Shown: positions 1 through 8,448 of the stretch, piece after piece
Layout of the letters: each line of letters begins with the position of its first letter
Position numbering within the stretch: the stretch's first letter is position 1
Position numbers and translations under genes: made by a program
The notes under the pieces: generated by a model
The model's input: the letters and a program-made list of their open reading frames with translations, nothing else
Database searches by the model: none
What the model was told of the DNA's origin: nothing
Assembly: GCA_900546445.1 (NCBI GenBank)
Contig: URCV01000003.1
Span: 1-54,335, forward strand
Direction: 5' to 3'
From: an uncultured Bacteroidales bacterium
Lineage (GTDB): Bacteria; Bacteroidota; Bacteroidia; Bacteroidales; UBA932
DNA: 54,335 nt

Positions 1-853
1 TGCGTCCGTCGGAATAACGATATATCACATTAACCGCATCGTATACCTCGCGGCCGTCTTTCCAGTAGATTATATCGCCCATACCCGTCACGCTCTGAGG
101 AATCTTGCCTGCCGCCATATTACATACTTCCAGCTGATGACAAGCGAGTTCCGTCATAAGTCCTCCTGAAGACTCCTTGTAAAGTCGCCAGTTTATGGCC
201 CTTTCCAGTTCCGGAGAAGGCACTTCCCTGCGCCAATCCGCATTTCTGAACCAGTGGCAGCGCATACCGACCACCTCGCCTATCACGCCGTCTCTTATGA
301 GCTGCATTCCCTTGATGTACTTAGGGTCATACATTCGCTGCATACAGAAATACAACGCCCTGTCGGTCTTCTGATAGGCATCGTAAACGGCCTTGCATTC
401 GTCCAGAGTACGGGCCATAGCCTTTTCGCAGAACACGTGCTTTCCTGCAGAAAGCGAATCAAGCGTTATGGACGCGTGCATATTCAGCGGAGTGGATATT
501 ATGACGCCATCTATATCCTTATCTTCCAGCAGCTTCTTGTAATCAGTGTAACGCTTGGCATCGGGACAGAGCTGAGCCGCTGCCTCAAGGTTCGGTGCGT
601 ACACATCGCAGATGGCCACTATCTTCGCGTGCGGAATAAGCTTCAGATTATGAATATGATACTGCCCGCGCGAGCCCGTACCTATCAGTGCGACCCTCGC
701 CACTTCCTTTCCCGTCTGGGCCAATTTTTCAGGAGTGCAGGACGAAAGCCACGGCATCGAGCTGAATAGTGCCGCGCCCCCGGCCACAAAGCCGAGGTTC
801 TTTAGAAAAACTCGCCTGCTTAAATCCAGAGCTAACTTATCTTTATATTCCAT
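1..853 (-). CDS. Tat-type Gfo/Idh/MocA family oxidoreductase, partial (3' end outside window)
   Basis: The reverse strand from an ATG at 853 stays open to base 1, giving the first 284 residues. The N-terminus carries a twin-arginine motif (S12-R13-R14-V-F-L-K18) followed by a hydrophobic stretch and Cys39, so folded export to the periplasm is likely. A Rossmann fold follows with a good nucleotide-binding loop (I57-G-T-G-S-R-G63). The family EKP motif is changed to E143-K144-A145. Exported Gfo/Idh/MocA proteins of this layout include GFOR-type enzymes that keep NAD(P) bound and the GH109 NAD-dependent glycosidases. I cannot decide between these from a partial sequence. The start ATG overlaps the stop of the upstream apbE by one base (TAATG), so the two are probably translationally coupled. 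It is the last gene of the PUL visible here. Confidence 0.88.
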   Translation of the reverse strand, partial: MEYKDKLALDLSRRVFLKNLGFVAGGAALFSSMPWLSSCTPEKLAQTGKEVARVALIGTGSRGQYHIHNLKLIPHAKIVAICDVYAPNLEAAAQLCPDAKRYTDYKKLLEDKDIDGVIISTPLNMHASITLDSLSAGKHVFCEKAMARTLDECKAVYDAYQKTDRALYFCMQRMYDPKYIKGMQLIRDGVIGEVVGMRCHWFRNADWRREVPSPELERAINWRLYKESSGGLMTELACHQLEVCNMAAGKIPQSVTGMGDIIYWKDGREVYDAVNVIYRYSDGR

Positions 854-1662
854 TATAACAAATCACTATATGCATTAAAAACATAATTACCGAACTCGCG
901 ACGCATCCCCTCTCTCAACTCCTCGCTGTGACACAGCATATACGCCGTGCTTAGCACTTCGCAGACCAGCGGGTCCTTTCCCTCTACTGAGACCATCATA
1001 TTCCGGTTATTCGCCTCTCCCGTAATGGGATTCACTATATGACCCGAATACGCGGGAGTGTTTCCCGAGGTCGAAAGCGAACTTTCCCTTAAACTAAAGG
1101 TATTCAAATACATTCCGGTACGTGGCGAATTCAAGTCCACACTCCAGCAGTCTCCCGCCGGGTGAGAACCGAGCGCACAGATGGAGCTTCCTCCGAAATC
1201 CACGAAAGCCGCACTTACGCCCTTCGATTCGAGAAGATTCATTATCTGCCTTAAGGCCCAGCCCTTCGCATAGCCTCCGAAATCGAGTTCGGCGCCTTCG
1301 GCTCGCAAGACGTTTCCTTTTATGGTCAGTTCCTTTTTCGAGTCTTTGGTAATATCGAAAAGTCCCGAGGTCCTGCGGCGAAATTCCACGCAATCCGCTA
1401 CGCTTCTCGCGAGAACGTCGCTAAGAATGGCCTCTCCCCGTTCCTTTAGTTGGGCATTTACCTTAGACACTTCACTTTCCGATGAAAACCTATTGAACAC
1501 ACTATCTCCGCTTTCTAAAATGATTCGCACCTCTTCCCACAATTCGCTCGCCTGCCTTTCTTCCTTTCCTAAAAGCAAGATGAAAAAACGTGTACCCATC
1601 ACCTTTTCGAGGCTCGCGCTGAAAAGGGACGAATCGGGATAGTATTCGTGTTTTTCCGTCAT
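853..1662 (-). CDS. apbE: ApbE family FAD:protein FMN transferase, no export signal
   Basis: A 269-residue protein with the ApbE landmarks in order: M22-G-T at the N-terminal strand, L126-D-F-G-G-Y-A-K-G-W-A136, F153-V-D-F-G, and G207-H-I-V-N-P-I-T-G215. Family members transfer FMN from FAD to a Ser/Thr of a target flavoprotein in a Mg-dependent reaction. The metal-site segment that is usually D-A-L-A-T reads E235-V-L-S-T239, so Asp is replaced by Glu and Thr is kept. No signal peptide or lipobox is visible, unlike the second ApbE at 50317-51330, so this copy is predicted cytoplasmic. It sits 6 nt downstream of one exported oxidoreductase gene and overlaps the next one. I found no obvious flavinylation acceptor motif in neighbouring proteins. 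Family call is firm; substrate unknown. Confidence 0.85.
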   Translation of the reverse strand: MTEKHEYYPDSSLFSASLEKVMGTRFFILLLGKEERQASELWEEVRIILESGDSVFNRFSSESEVSKVNAQLKERGEAILSDVLARSVADCVEFRRRTSGLFDITKDSKKELTIKGNVLRAEGAELDFGGYAKGWALRQIMNLLESKGVSAAFVDFGGSSICALGSHPAGDCWSVDLNSPRTGMYLNTFSLRESSLSTSGNTPAYSGHIVNPITGEANNRNMMVSVEGKDPLVCEVLSTAYMLCHSEELREGMRREFGNYVFNAYSDLL

Positions 1663-1668
1663 CGTTTT

Positions 1669-3003
1669 CTACTTCGCCGAAGCCATTTCGACAGCCTTCG
1701 TCGTTATATAATACTTACTTAGAGTATTTTGACTCTCCCATTCCGGTATCTTCTCCTCTCCTCTTATGTATTTGAGAAACTGAGCGGCTACCATATTGAA
1801 GTGGTCTTCGTGGCCTATCCTAAGGTCCGAAGGAATCACTACCACATACGCTCCATTCACCTCCTTAAGGGAAGTTCCGGGATATTTCTGTCCAAGTACG
1901 GTGCGAAGACGATTTGCGGCATACTCGAGGTTCGTCGTCATCGAAATCTGCTTTACGAATCCCGTAGAAGCATCCTGACGAATGGTAACTACGGAGCGAT
2001 CTCCCTTATAGACGGCCTCGAAAGTATCCGAAGAGCCGCTCTGCGGAGTCCATTTCCACAGCACCTTCATCTGAACCGGCAATCCATTTACCTTAAAGTC
2101 CAAGCTTCCGTTAGACATCACCGGAATCGCACCATTCCTCTCTATACCCTTCAAGTAATCGGGGAAATCGGCAGCGCCGGTAGAACGGGCAAACTGCTCC
2201 TTGGAAATCCATGTAGGATAATGAGATGCGGCAGTAACTTCCACTTTATCTGTGGTTATGGTCTTCTGAGGAAAGCACTGCCAAAACACCAAGTCGATAA
2301 GGTGAGTCGTCACATCGGCGATTCCCTCGCCCTGCTGCCTGACGTCGTAATACCACTGCGGGCGCACGAGCGGCGTTCCTCCCACTTCCTTATAGAAATG
2401 GTGGACGCTGGTCATCTGCACCGTAGGAGCAGCGCTATAATCAAAAGTTCCGAATATGCTCGGATCGGCCAATATGTCCTTTACTATAAGATTTACTATG
2501 TCGTAGCGCTCCGTCATAAGGTCGTATATGACCAAATCTTGGTTCGCGGCCTCCACATAAGCTCTCTGAAGAAGCTCCCAGCCTCTTGAATCTATGGCAA
2601 GCGGCTTGTCCGACAAGACATTATAGCCTCTTTCCACTGCGGTTAGGATGTAATCCGTCTTCTTGGCATTGTTTCCCGCGAGCATAACTACGTCGCCATT
2701 CTCGTTAACGGGGAGATGCTCCAGATAATCACTGCCGGCATACACATCCTCCTTCCACGAAGTAGGATTCTGCTCTCGAGTATTATACCCTTCTATGGTA
2801 GCGAGATACTGCTCCAGCTCCTCGCCTTCGGGAGCATAGACCCTGACCTTTTCGTCCACTCCTTCAAGCCTGCTCTTCTGGAGCAGACTAGCGTGAAAAT
2901 GGCCCGGGTCCACTACGTTAAGCACTACGGGGCGTTCGTGGCACGAGGAGAATCCTACCACCACCATAGCACCCATAATTATCTTGCTAATACTTGATGC
3001 CAT
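1669..3003 (-). CDS. Lipoprotein of the Gfo/Idh/MocA family with a large C-terminal domain
   Basis: A 444-residue protein that starts with a hydrophobic signal and a lipobox ending at Cys21 (F-S-S-C), so it is predicted to be a periplasmic or outer-membrane lipoprotein. The fold resembles Gfo/Idh/MocA dehydrogenases: a beta strand and turn at about 28-40 where the nucleotide loop should be, and a D132-K-P134 motif in the place of EKP. The dinucleotide loop reads D-P-G-H-F-H rather than GxGxxG, so cofactor use is doubtful or altered. The C-terminal half fits the putative oxidoreductase C-terminal domain (Oxidoreduct_C) seen in Bacteroidota. The gene overlaps the upstream oxidoreductase gene by 17 nt. 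A role in modifying a sugar released by the PUL is inferred from context only. Confidence 0.8.
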   Translation of the reverse strand: MASSISKIIMGAMVVVGFSSCHERPVVLNVVDPGHFHASLLQKSRLEGVDEKVRVYAPEGEELEQYLATIEGYNTREQNPTSWKEDVYAGSDYLEHLPVNENGDVVMLAGNNAKKTDYILTAVERGYNVLSDKPLAIDSRGWELLQRAYVEAANQDLVIYDLMTERYDIVNLIVKDILADPSIFGTFDYSAAPTVQMTSVHHFYKEVGGTPLVRPQWYYDVRQQGEGIADVTTHLIDLVFWQCFPQKTITTDKVEVTAASHYPTWISKEQFARSTGAADFPDYLKGIERNGAIPVMSNGSLDFKVNGLPVQMKVLWKWTPQSGSSDTFEAVYKGDRSVVTIRQDASTGFVKQISMTTNLEYAANRLRTVLGQKYPGTSLKEVNGAYVVVIPSDLRIGHEDHFNMVAAQFLKYIRGEEKIPEWESQNTLSKYYITTKAVEMASAK

Positions 3004-4003
3004 ATTTTTTCAATAGTTTCTTAGCGTCCTTAAGTCCCGCATTATAAGCCTCTTTCATAGTAACTTCCTTTCCTCCACGCTCGAGACTCATATTCGACGC
3101 CTTCATGAATGTGAATATCTCCACGGTCTCCTCAGGCTCTATGGGAACGACTCCGGTACGGAAATAATCCAATACCTTTTCGAGAAGTACCATATATCCT
3201 GCATAACCACCTGCCTGAACGGTACCGGTTTCCGTGATCACCGTGCCTCCATAAATGTTAGGACCTACTGAAACTGCCCTGAACGTGCCAAGTCTGCCGT
3301 CTTCCCAGATACCGGACACGATGTCGCCGTGGTCTGAATGTACTCGGCTCACGCTCTTGCACCCCGTACCCATAACCGTATAAAGGATCTCCACTCCGTG
3401 GATTCCGTAGAATCCGAAATCGGGATGGGTAAGTTCCGGATGGTGTGGAGAATAGCAATCTGCACCTATCACCTTTCCATATTCGCCATTTCTTATCTTC
3501 ACGGTTTCAGGAGAATACCTTAGAGCGGAAGATGAGAAAATCGGAATGCCGTATTCCTGAGCCACGCGATAGAGTGCGATGGTCTCTCCGAGAGTCGCGC
3601 CCGCAGGCTTGTCCACATAGCAGAGCTTGCCGGATTTGAACACTTCAATGGCCTGCTCCAGATGAAGCCTTCCGTCGTTAGTCTCCAAAAGCACGCAATC
3701 CACCATCTCGAGCAGCTGTGCTATGGATTCGGTTATTACCACCCCGTGCTTTTTCACTTCCTCGATGTAAGCCGGAATTCGCTTGTAGCTCGACTCTATG
3801 GTGCGAGACCCGTAAGGGTATGCAGCGACCACCTCGAACTGCTTTACATAAGGGCTATCTCCATCTCCGTTAAGGAGTTCCGTAAAGGCAGTGGAGTGAG
3901 ATGTGTCCAGTCCGATTATTCCTAACCTAAACACGTTCTCTTCAGCTTTCAAGCCGAAGGACAAAGCACAAAAAGCTAAGGCTGATAATATAAATCTTTT
4001 CAT
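2987..4003 (-). CDS. Exported Gfo/Idh/MocA family protein
   Basis: A 338-residue protein with an N-terminal signal peptide that probably ends near A20. The mature part begins with a Rossmann strand (R-L-G-I-I-G-L-D-T-S-H, 26-36) in which the third glycine position of GxGxxG is lost, and it has a D-K-P-A-G motif in the EKP position. It therefore looks like a secreted dehydrogenase relative with an unusual cofactor site. The start overlaps the nagB stop in an ATGA arrangement (4 nt), and its own end overlaps the next gene by 17 nt, so translation coupling is likely. Family assignment is solid; the reaction is unknown. Sugar oxidation, epimerization or an NAD-assisted glycosidase mechanism are all possible for this superfamily. 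Confidence 0.8.
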   Translation of the reverse strand: MKRFILSALAFCALSFGLKAEENVFRLGIIGLDTSHSTAFTELLNGDGDSPYVKQFEVVAAYPYGSRTIESSYKRIPAYIEEVKKHGVVITESIAQLLEMVDCVLLETNDGRLHLEQAIEVFKSGKLCYVDKPAGATLGETIALYRVAQEYGIPIFSSSALRYSPETVKIRNGEYGKVIGADCYSPHHPELTHPDFGFYGIHGVEILYTVMGTGCKSVSRVHSDHGDIVSGIWEDGRLGTFRAVSVGPNIYGGTVITETGTVQAGGYAGYMVLLEKVLDYFRTGVVPIEPEETVEIFTFMKASNMSLERGGKEVTMKEAYNAGLKDAKKLLKKYGIKY

Positions 4004-4758
4004 AATAGTGATGAACTTTCGTTATTCAAATATAAGCAAGAATTCTCTTTTTCCCTCAATATCGAAGCGGGACATTGCTCACTAATTTCACCCTCCAGCA
4101 TACGCTTTACGGCAGGGGCCTTATTCGTGAACGGCACGATGCAAAACATCCAGTCTGCGCGAAGAAGTGCTGGTACGGTAAGGGTAATGGCCTCCTTAGG
4201 CACGTCATCCAGAGTAGGAAAACACTTCTCGTGAACTTGCTGGCCACGGCACACCTCGTCGAGAGCCACCACCTTGGCCAATTTCGGATCGTTGAAATCG
4301 GCCACGCCGGGGTCATTGAAGGCTATGTGTCCATTCTCCCCGATCCCTAAGCACACGATATCCACGGGATACTTTCTTAGAAGCCCGGAATAACGCTCAC
4401 ACTCGGCGTTTATGTCAGAAGCCACTCCGTCAATGTAGTTTACCGACTTGAAAGGCACGTGGGAGAAGATGCTTCTGGACAGGAAATTACCGAAACTCTG
4501 TGATTGCGTTCTCGGAATGCCTATATACTCGTCCATATGGAAGGCATTGATTCTCCCCCATTCTATGCGCTTATCTTTAATGAGAGACGACAGAAAAGCA
4601 CTCTGCGAGGGAGCTGCCGCGAAAATCATATTGATTTCCGGCTTTTCCGAAAGCAAGGCCATTATTCTCTGCGCCACATCCTCTGCAGCCGAAAGTCCCA
4701 TCTCCTCTGTCGTGGTATATATCTTGACTTTAAGCAAGTCTTTGGTTAATTCTTTCAT
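4000..4758 (-). CDS. nagB: Glucosamine-6-phosphate deaminase
   Basis: A 252-residue cytoplasmic enzyme that converts glucosamine-6-phosphate to fructose-6-phosphate and ammonia, the entry of amino sugars into glycolysis. The NagB signatures are clear: F-H-M-D76-E-Y-I-G and G-I-G-E141-N-G-H144-I-A-F-N-D-P. The family normally has E-P at the end of the second motif, here D-P. Length is close to the usual 240-265. It lies 6 nt downstream of nagA and overlaps the next gene by 4 nt (ATGA). Placement inside a SusCD locus with nagA and a NagP-type permease strongly suggests that the imported sugar is GlcNAc. Confidence 0.93.
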   Translation of the reverse strand: MKELTKDLLKVKIYTTTEEMGLSAAEDVAQRIMALLSEKPEINMIFAAAPSQSAFLSSLIKDKRIEWGRINAFHMDEYIGIPRTQSQSFGNFLSRSIFSHVPFKSVNYIDGVASDINAECERYSGLLRKYPVDIVCLGIGENGHIAFNDPGVADFNDPKLAKVVALDEVCRGQQVHEKCFPTLDDVPKEAITLTVPALLRADWMFCIVPFTNKAPAVKRMLEGEISEQCPASILREKENSCLYLNNESSSLL

Positions 4759-4764
4759 AATATC

Positions 4765-5967
4765 TTAGTTATTAGCTTTATAAATCACTTTAGACGCCAC
4801 TATGGTGTATTCCACTTTCACATTGTCGTCGAAAATCACGAAATCGGCATCCTTTCCCGCCTTGATGGAGCCCTTTTTGTCGTCTATGTGCATAATGCGT
4901 GACGGGGTCAGGGTCATCATCTTGACTGCGTGCTCGAGAGGGACGTCGGCCAAATTGACCATAGTGCGCACAAGCCTGTCGGTGGTAGCCACGCTGCCCG
5001 CAAACGCACTGCGGTCCGGGAGTTTCGCCACACCGTCTTCGATGAGGACCAATTGGCCCTTCTCCTTACTGCCCAGCATACAGCACTGCCCGTCCGGCAT
5101 TCCGGCACCACGAATCGCATCCGTGCAGAGGGCGGTCTTGTCCGGGCCCTTGAACTTGTAGGCGTATTGCAGAAGCGGCTTAGGCAGGTGCACGCCGTCG
5201 GCGATTATCTCCACAGTCATATCATCGATAAGATAAGCTGCTTCCTGTATGCCCGCATAGCGGAAAGCGTTTTTCCTCACTATGGAAGACATGGCGCAGT
5301 AAAGATGGGTAACGTGAGAGCATCCGTGACGATAGGCCTCTTCCGCCACCTCATAGACGGCATCGGAATGAGCGATGGAAGGCAAAATGCCACGGCGCGA
5401 AAGCTCGTCGGCGAAATCCATAGCCCCTTCCAGTTCGGGGGCGACGCTCCATCGCATAATCTTGTCCGAAGCCTCTAGGAACTTCATATAGTTCTCAGGC
5501 ACAGGGTTTTTCAGATAGGATGGGTCCTGAGCTCCGCTTCGCTGTGCAGAGAAAAATGGACCTTCCAAGTGCAAGCCAAGCATCTGAGCACCCTTTTGGT
5601 TAAGCGAGCAGGCCTTTTCGAAGACATCGAGCACCCGGAAAAGCTCCTCGTCGGTGCAGGTAAGCGTGGTAGGAAGCATAGATGTGGTGCCGTGAGTCGC
5701 GTGCATCTCGGACATCCCCAAGAAAGACTCCACATTACCGTCCATAATGTCGAATCCTCCGCCTCCGTGCACGTGAATGTCCACAAAACCAGGGGACACA
5801 TAGCGTCCTGCGGCATCTATGACTACATCCGAAGAATCCGGCTCGACTTCACCATTAGCCTTGATTTCCAGAATTTTACCGGTTTTAACATCACACACGG
5901 CAGACACTCCCTCCACGATACCTTCCGGAAGGATGAACTTGCCGCCCGTAATAATCAATTTTTCCAT
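4765..5967 (-). CDS. nagA: N-acetylglucosamine-6-phosphate deacetylase
   Basis: A 400-residue amidohydrolase that removes acetate from GlcNAc-6-P to give glucosamine-6-P for NagB. Visible metal and active-site elements are H65-V-H67 with the glycine run after it, G131-L-H-L-E135-G-P, H200-S-D-A, H221-L-Y-C-A-M, D-G-V-H260-L-P and the catalytic aspartate D283 in C-T-D-A. The H-L-Y-N-A-M signature has Cys in place of Asn. Length is typical. Its ATG overlaps the stop of the upstream permease gene by one base (TAATG). No sugar kinase is encoded in the visible locus, so phosphorylation of imported GlcNAc must be supplied elsewhere. Confidence 0.94.
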   Translation of the reverse strand: MEKLIITGGKFILPEGIVEGVSAVCDVKTGKILEIKANGEVEPDSSDVVIDAAGRYVSPGFVDIHVHGGGGFDIMDGNVESFLGMSEMHATHGTTSMLPTTLTCTDEELFRVLDVFEKACSLNQKGAQMLGLHLEGPFFSAQRSGAQDPSYLKNPVPENYMKFLEASDKIMRWSVAPELEGAMDFADELSRRGILPSIAHSDAVYEVAEEAYRHGCSHVTHLYCAMSSIVRKNAFRYAGIQEAAYLIDDMTVEIIADGVHLPKPLLQYAYKFKGPDKTALCTDAIRGAGMPDGQCCMLGSKEKGQLVLIEDGVAKLPDRSAFAGSVATTDRLVRTMVNLADVPLEHAVKMMTLTPSRIMHIDDKKGSIKAGKDADFVIFDDNVKVEYTIVASKVIYKANN

Positions 5968-7277
5968 TATATGCTCGATTTTTTATGCCAATAATTAATT
6001 TTATATCCTTTCAATGCAAAGAAAATCAGATAGAGGAAGCAAGGTATCAATATCCAATATCCACCTCTGAAACTCGTCCTCTGTGCGATGAATCCGTAAA
6101 TCTGAGGCATAATGGCGTTACCGCAAAGTCCCATGACGAGAAGCGACGACCCGATTTTCGTAAACTTGCCCAGATTATGTATGGAGAGAGGCCAGATCGA
6201 GGCGTAAATCAGCGCGTTCGGGAAGCCCAGTGCGCACAGGAAGAGCAGCGACAGGTTTATGTGGTGTCCGAAGAACACCACCGGCACATCCACCAGCACG
6301 GCCAGAAGCGAAAGCACCAGACCCAGGGTCGAGCAGATGACAAGTGCAGTTCTCTGAGATATCACCTTCGGAATCAAGAATATACCTATGATATAGCCTA
6401 TCATCGTGCAGGCCAATGTATACGACGGGAAGACCTTGGCCTCAAGCATATCCACACCCATGGAGCCTGCGTAGTTTATGACTGTATCTATCGCCACCAC
6501 CTGACTGCCCACGTGGAAGAATATGGCCAATGCGCCCAATACCAGATATGGATATGAGAAAACGCTCTTCCTGTTCTCGGAAGAATCGCCCTCGGATTCG
6601 GCATTGCTCTCTTCTGTATCTATTTCCGGCAGAGAGGAGAATTTTATGAATATGCCGAATATGAGAAGTGCCGTGCCCAGAATGGCGTAAGGCACTATCA
6701 CACGCCTGATTAGGTCGTCGAGAATGAGGTTCTTCGAAATCTCGTCGAGAGTCCCTGACTCTATCAGCTTGAACATCTCGCTATCTCCCGGATTCAGGAT
6801 GACAGCTGCGAAGACGAGCGGAGAGATGATGCCGGCGACCTTGTTGCAGATGCCCACGACGCTGATTCGACGGGCAGCGCTCTCGATTGGCCCGATGATG
6901 GTCACGAAAGGATTGGCTGCAGTCTGAAGAATGGCGAGGCCGGTGCCGATTAGGAAGAGTCCGGTCAGGAAAAGACCGAATTCCCGCACCATAGCCGCAG
7001 GCACGAATACGTACATACCTATCGCCATTATGATGAAGCCCACCATAATACCCGTCTTGAAGCCCACTTTCTTAAGCAGCATACTGGACGGAATGGCCAT
7101 TATGAAATAGGCGATGTAAAATGCGAATGTTACGAAATAGGATTCGAAATGAGTGAGTTCGCAAGAGATTCTAAAATAGGGAATCAAGATGGAATTCACC
7201 CACGACACGAAGCCGAAGATGAAAAACATAAAGGCGAGAATCACCATCGCGCCTACATTGGTTTTGGTTTCATTCAT
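5967..7277 (-). CDS. nagP: MFS sugar permease of the FucP/GluP type, likely GlcNAc transporter
   Basis: A 436-residue polytopic inner-membrane protein with about 12 hydrophobic segments and a charged cytoplasmic loop (E-T-E-E-S-N-A-E-S-E-G-D-S-S-E) between the two halves near residues 220-235. The sequence style (F-F-I-F-G-F-V-S-W-V-N-S-I-L-I-P-Y-F at 18-35, L-Q-T-A-A-N-P-F-V) is that of the FHS sugar:H+ symporter family (FucP, GluP, NagP). Being directly upstream of nagA and nagB, GlcNAc is the most likely substrate; that specificity is inferred from context. The start overlaps the 3' end of the DUF4855-like gene by 8 nt. Confidence 0.87.
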   Translation of the reverse strand: MNETKTNVGAMVILAFMFFIFGFVSWVNSILIPYFRISCELTHFESYFVTFAFYIAYFIMAIPSSMLLKKVGFKTGIMVGFIIMAIGMYVFVPAAMVREFGLFLTGLFLIGTGLAILQTAANPFVTIIGPIESAARRISVVGICNKVAGIISPLVFAAVILNPGDSEMFKLIESGTLDEISKNLILDDLIRRVIVPYAILGTALLIFGIFIKFSSLPEIDTEESNAESEGDSSENRKSVFSYPYLVLGALAIFFHVGSQVVAIDTVINYAGSMGVDMLEAKVFPSYTLACTMIGYIIGIFLIPKVISQRTALVICSTLGLVLSLLAVLVDVPVVFFGHHINLSLLFLCALGFPNALIYASIWPLSIHNLGKFTKIGSSLLVMGLCGNAIMPQIYGFIAQRTSFRGGYWILIPCFLYLIFFALKGYKINYWHKKSSI

Positions 7278-8448
7278 TGTTTTCGTTTCTATATGGTCTA
7301 GTAATTACGAATTCACAGAAATCGTGATAGAGGTTCTGGTTGTACTGCGATCCGGAGCCTTTCAGCCACTTAAGAGCCCAGCTACCCTGGTAGTATGCCA
7401 ATGGGCAGCTCTCCCAGATGCCGTACTTCTTAAAGGCCTTCATATAATTTTCGAGCTTGTAGCCGCGTCCGTTGCTTTCGAGGGCATTTCCGTCGAACTC
7501 GATTTCCATTCCCATCTTGTGCCTTTTCGCCAGATCGCAAGCCTCGTCGAGACGTGATTCGGGGATGGCGTCGTTAAAGAAGTAGTTAGGCTGAAGATAG
7601 GCCACATCGAAGCCGAAAGACTTCCACTCAGAGTAGCCGTCGGCGTTGAAATATGGTATCCAGTTAAAGGTCAAATCCTTTCCTTTAAGATAGGTTCCGA
7701 GCTTGGACATGAGGTCGCGAGTGTGCTTGGCCTTTTCGGCTACCCAATAGAACCCGACTAACTCGATATTCTTATATTTCTTGTCGCGGAATCGCTCGGT
7801 AATCTCGTCGATGTACCACTGGCAAGCGGTGAGTCGGTCCGCGGTATTCGAGAAGTCAAGATCCTTTCCTGCCACCTTTCCCCAATACACGGTAGAGCTC
7901 TTGGGGTCGGAATACCTCTCGTTAGTAATAGGCTCCGGAATGCCTATGACTACCTTTCTCTTAGTCTTGGGAGACTCTCCCATCTCCTCGCTGGCGAGGT
8001 CCACTGCCTTTTCTATGGCATTAAGGCCTCCGTCCACTTCGAAATAGTAGTCGATAAGAGCTTTCCACTCCACCTTGGTGGCGGATGGAAGTTTCACACC
8101 CTCATAGGAGTAGTCCGTAATGAAGGTCTTGTTCCCGGTAGGAACATTTACATACATAAATTCCAGACACAGGAATCCATCGAAAAGCCAATGCTTTTTC
8201 CCGGACCTGTCGGTATATATAACATAATCCTTCAGGTAACTTCCGCTCCATTTAAGTGGCTGACGGTGACCGCTTCCCCCATAGATGAGCACCATATCCG
8301 ACGGCACCTTGTCTTTCGACACTCCCGGTTCGTCCTTATCGGTGTCTTCTATGAAGTCACGCCAATCGGGGATGTCCGCTGGTTTCTTGTCCGTGCAAGA
8401 AACCAGCAGTGCCACTACTACTAAAAAATTCGATATTATCTTCTTCAT
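7270..8448 (-). CDS. DUF4855-like lipoprotein of the PUL
   Basis: A 392-residue protein with a signal peptide and lipobox ending at Cys18 (L-V-S-C). Its body matches my memory of the DUF4855 family: L-I-Y-G-G-S-G at 54-60, I-G-I-P-E-P-I around 168-174, W263-I-P-Y-F-N-A-D-G-Y and the sequence A-Y-L285-Q-P-N-Y-F-F-N. Acidic residues E315 and E317 (M-E-I-E-F) could be catalytic in a barrel fold. Members often accompany glycan degradation genes, but no activity is established that I know of. The gene directly abuts the DUF6259-like gene with no spacer and overlaps the permease gene. Predicted role: glycan-acting or glycan-binding protein at the cell surface or in the periplasm. Confidence 0.78.
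   Translation of the reverse strand: MKKIISNFLVVVALLVSCTDKKPADIPDWRDFIEDTDKDEPGVSKDKVPSDMVLIYGGSGHRQPLKWSGSYLKDYVIYTDRSGKKHWLFDGFLCLEFMYVNVPTGNKTFITDYSYEGVKLPSATKVEWKALIDYYFEVDGGLNAIEKAVDLASEEMGESPKTKRKVVIGIPEPITNERYSDPKSSTVYWGKVAGKDLDFSNTADRLTACQWYIDEITERFRDKKYKNIELVGFYWVAEKAKHTRDLMSKLGTYLKGKDLTFNWIPYFNADGYSEWKSFGFDVAYLQPNYFFNDAIPESRLDEACDLAKRHKMGMEIEFDGNALESNGRGYKLENYMKAFKKYGIWESCPLAYYQGSWALKWLKGSGSQYNQNLYHDFCEFVITRPYRNENNE

Noticed and set aside
254..769. 171-codon open frame on the plus strand
   Set aside because: It lies wholly antisense to the Tat-type oxidoreductase, whose reading shows clear family motifs; the plus-strand product has none.
1729..2589. 286-codon open frame on the plus strand
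   Set aside because: Antisense shadow of the lipoprotein oxidoreductase gene, with Arg/His/Leu-rich composition typical of complement translation.
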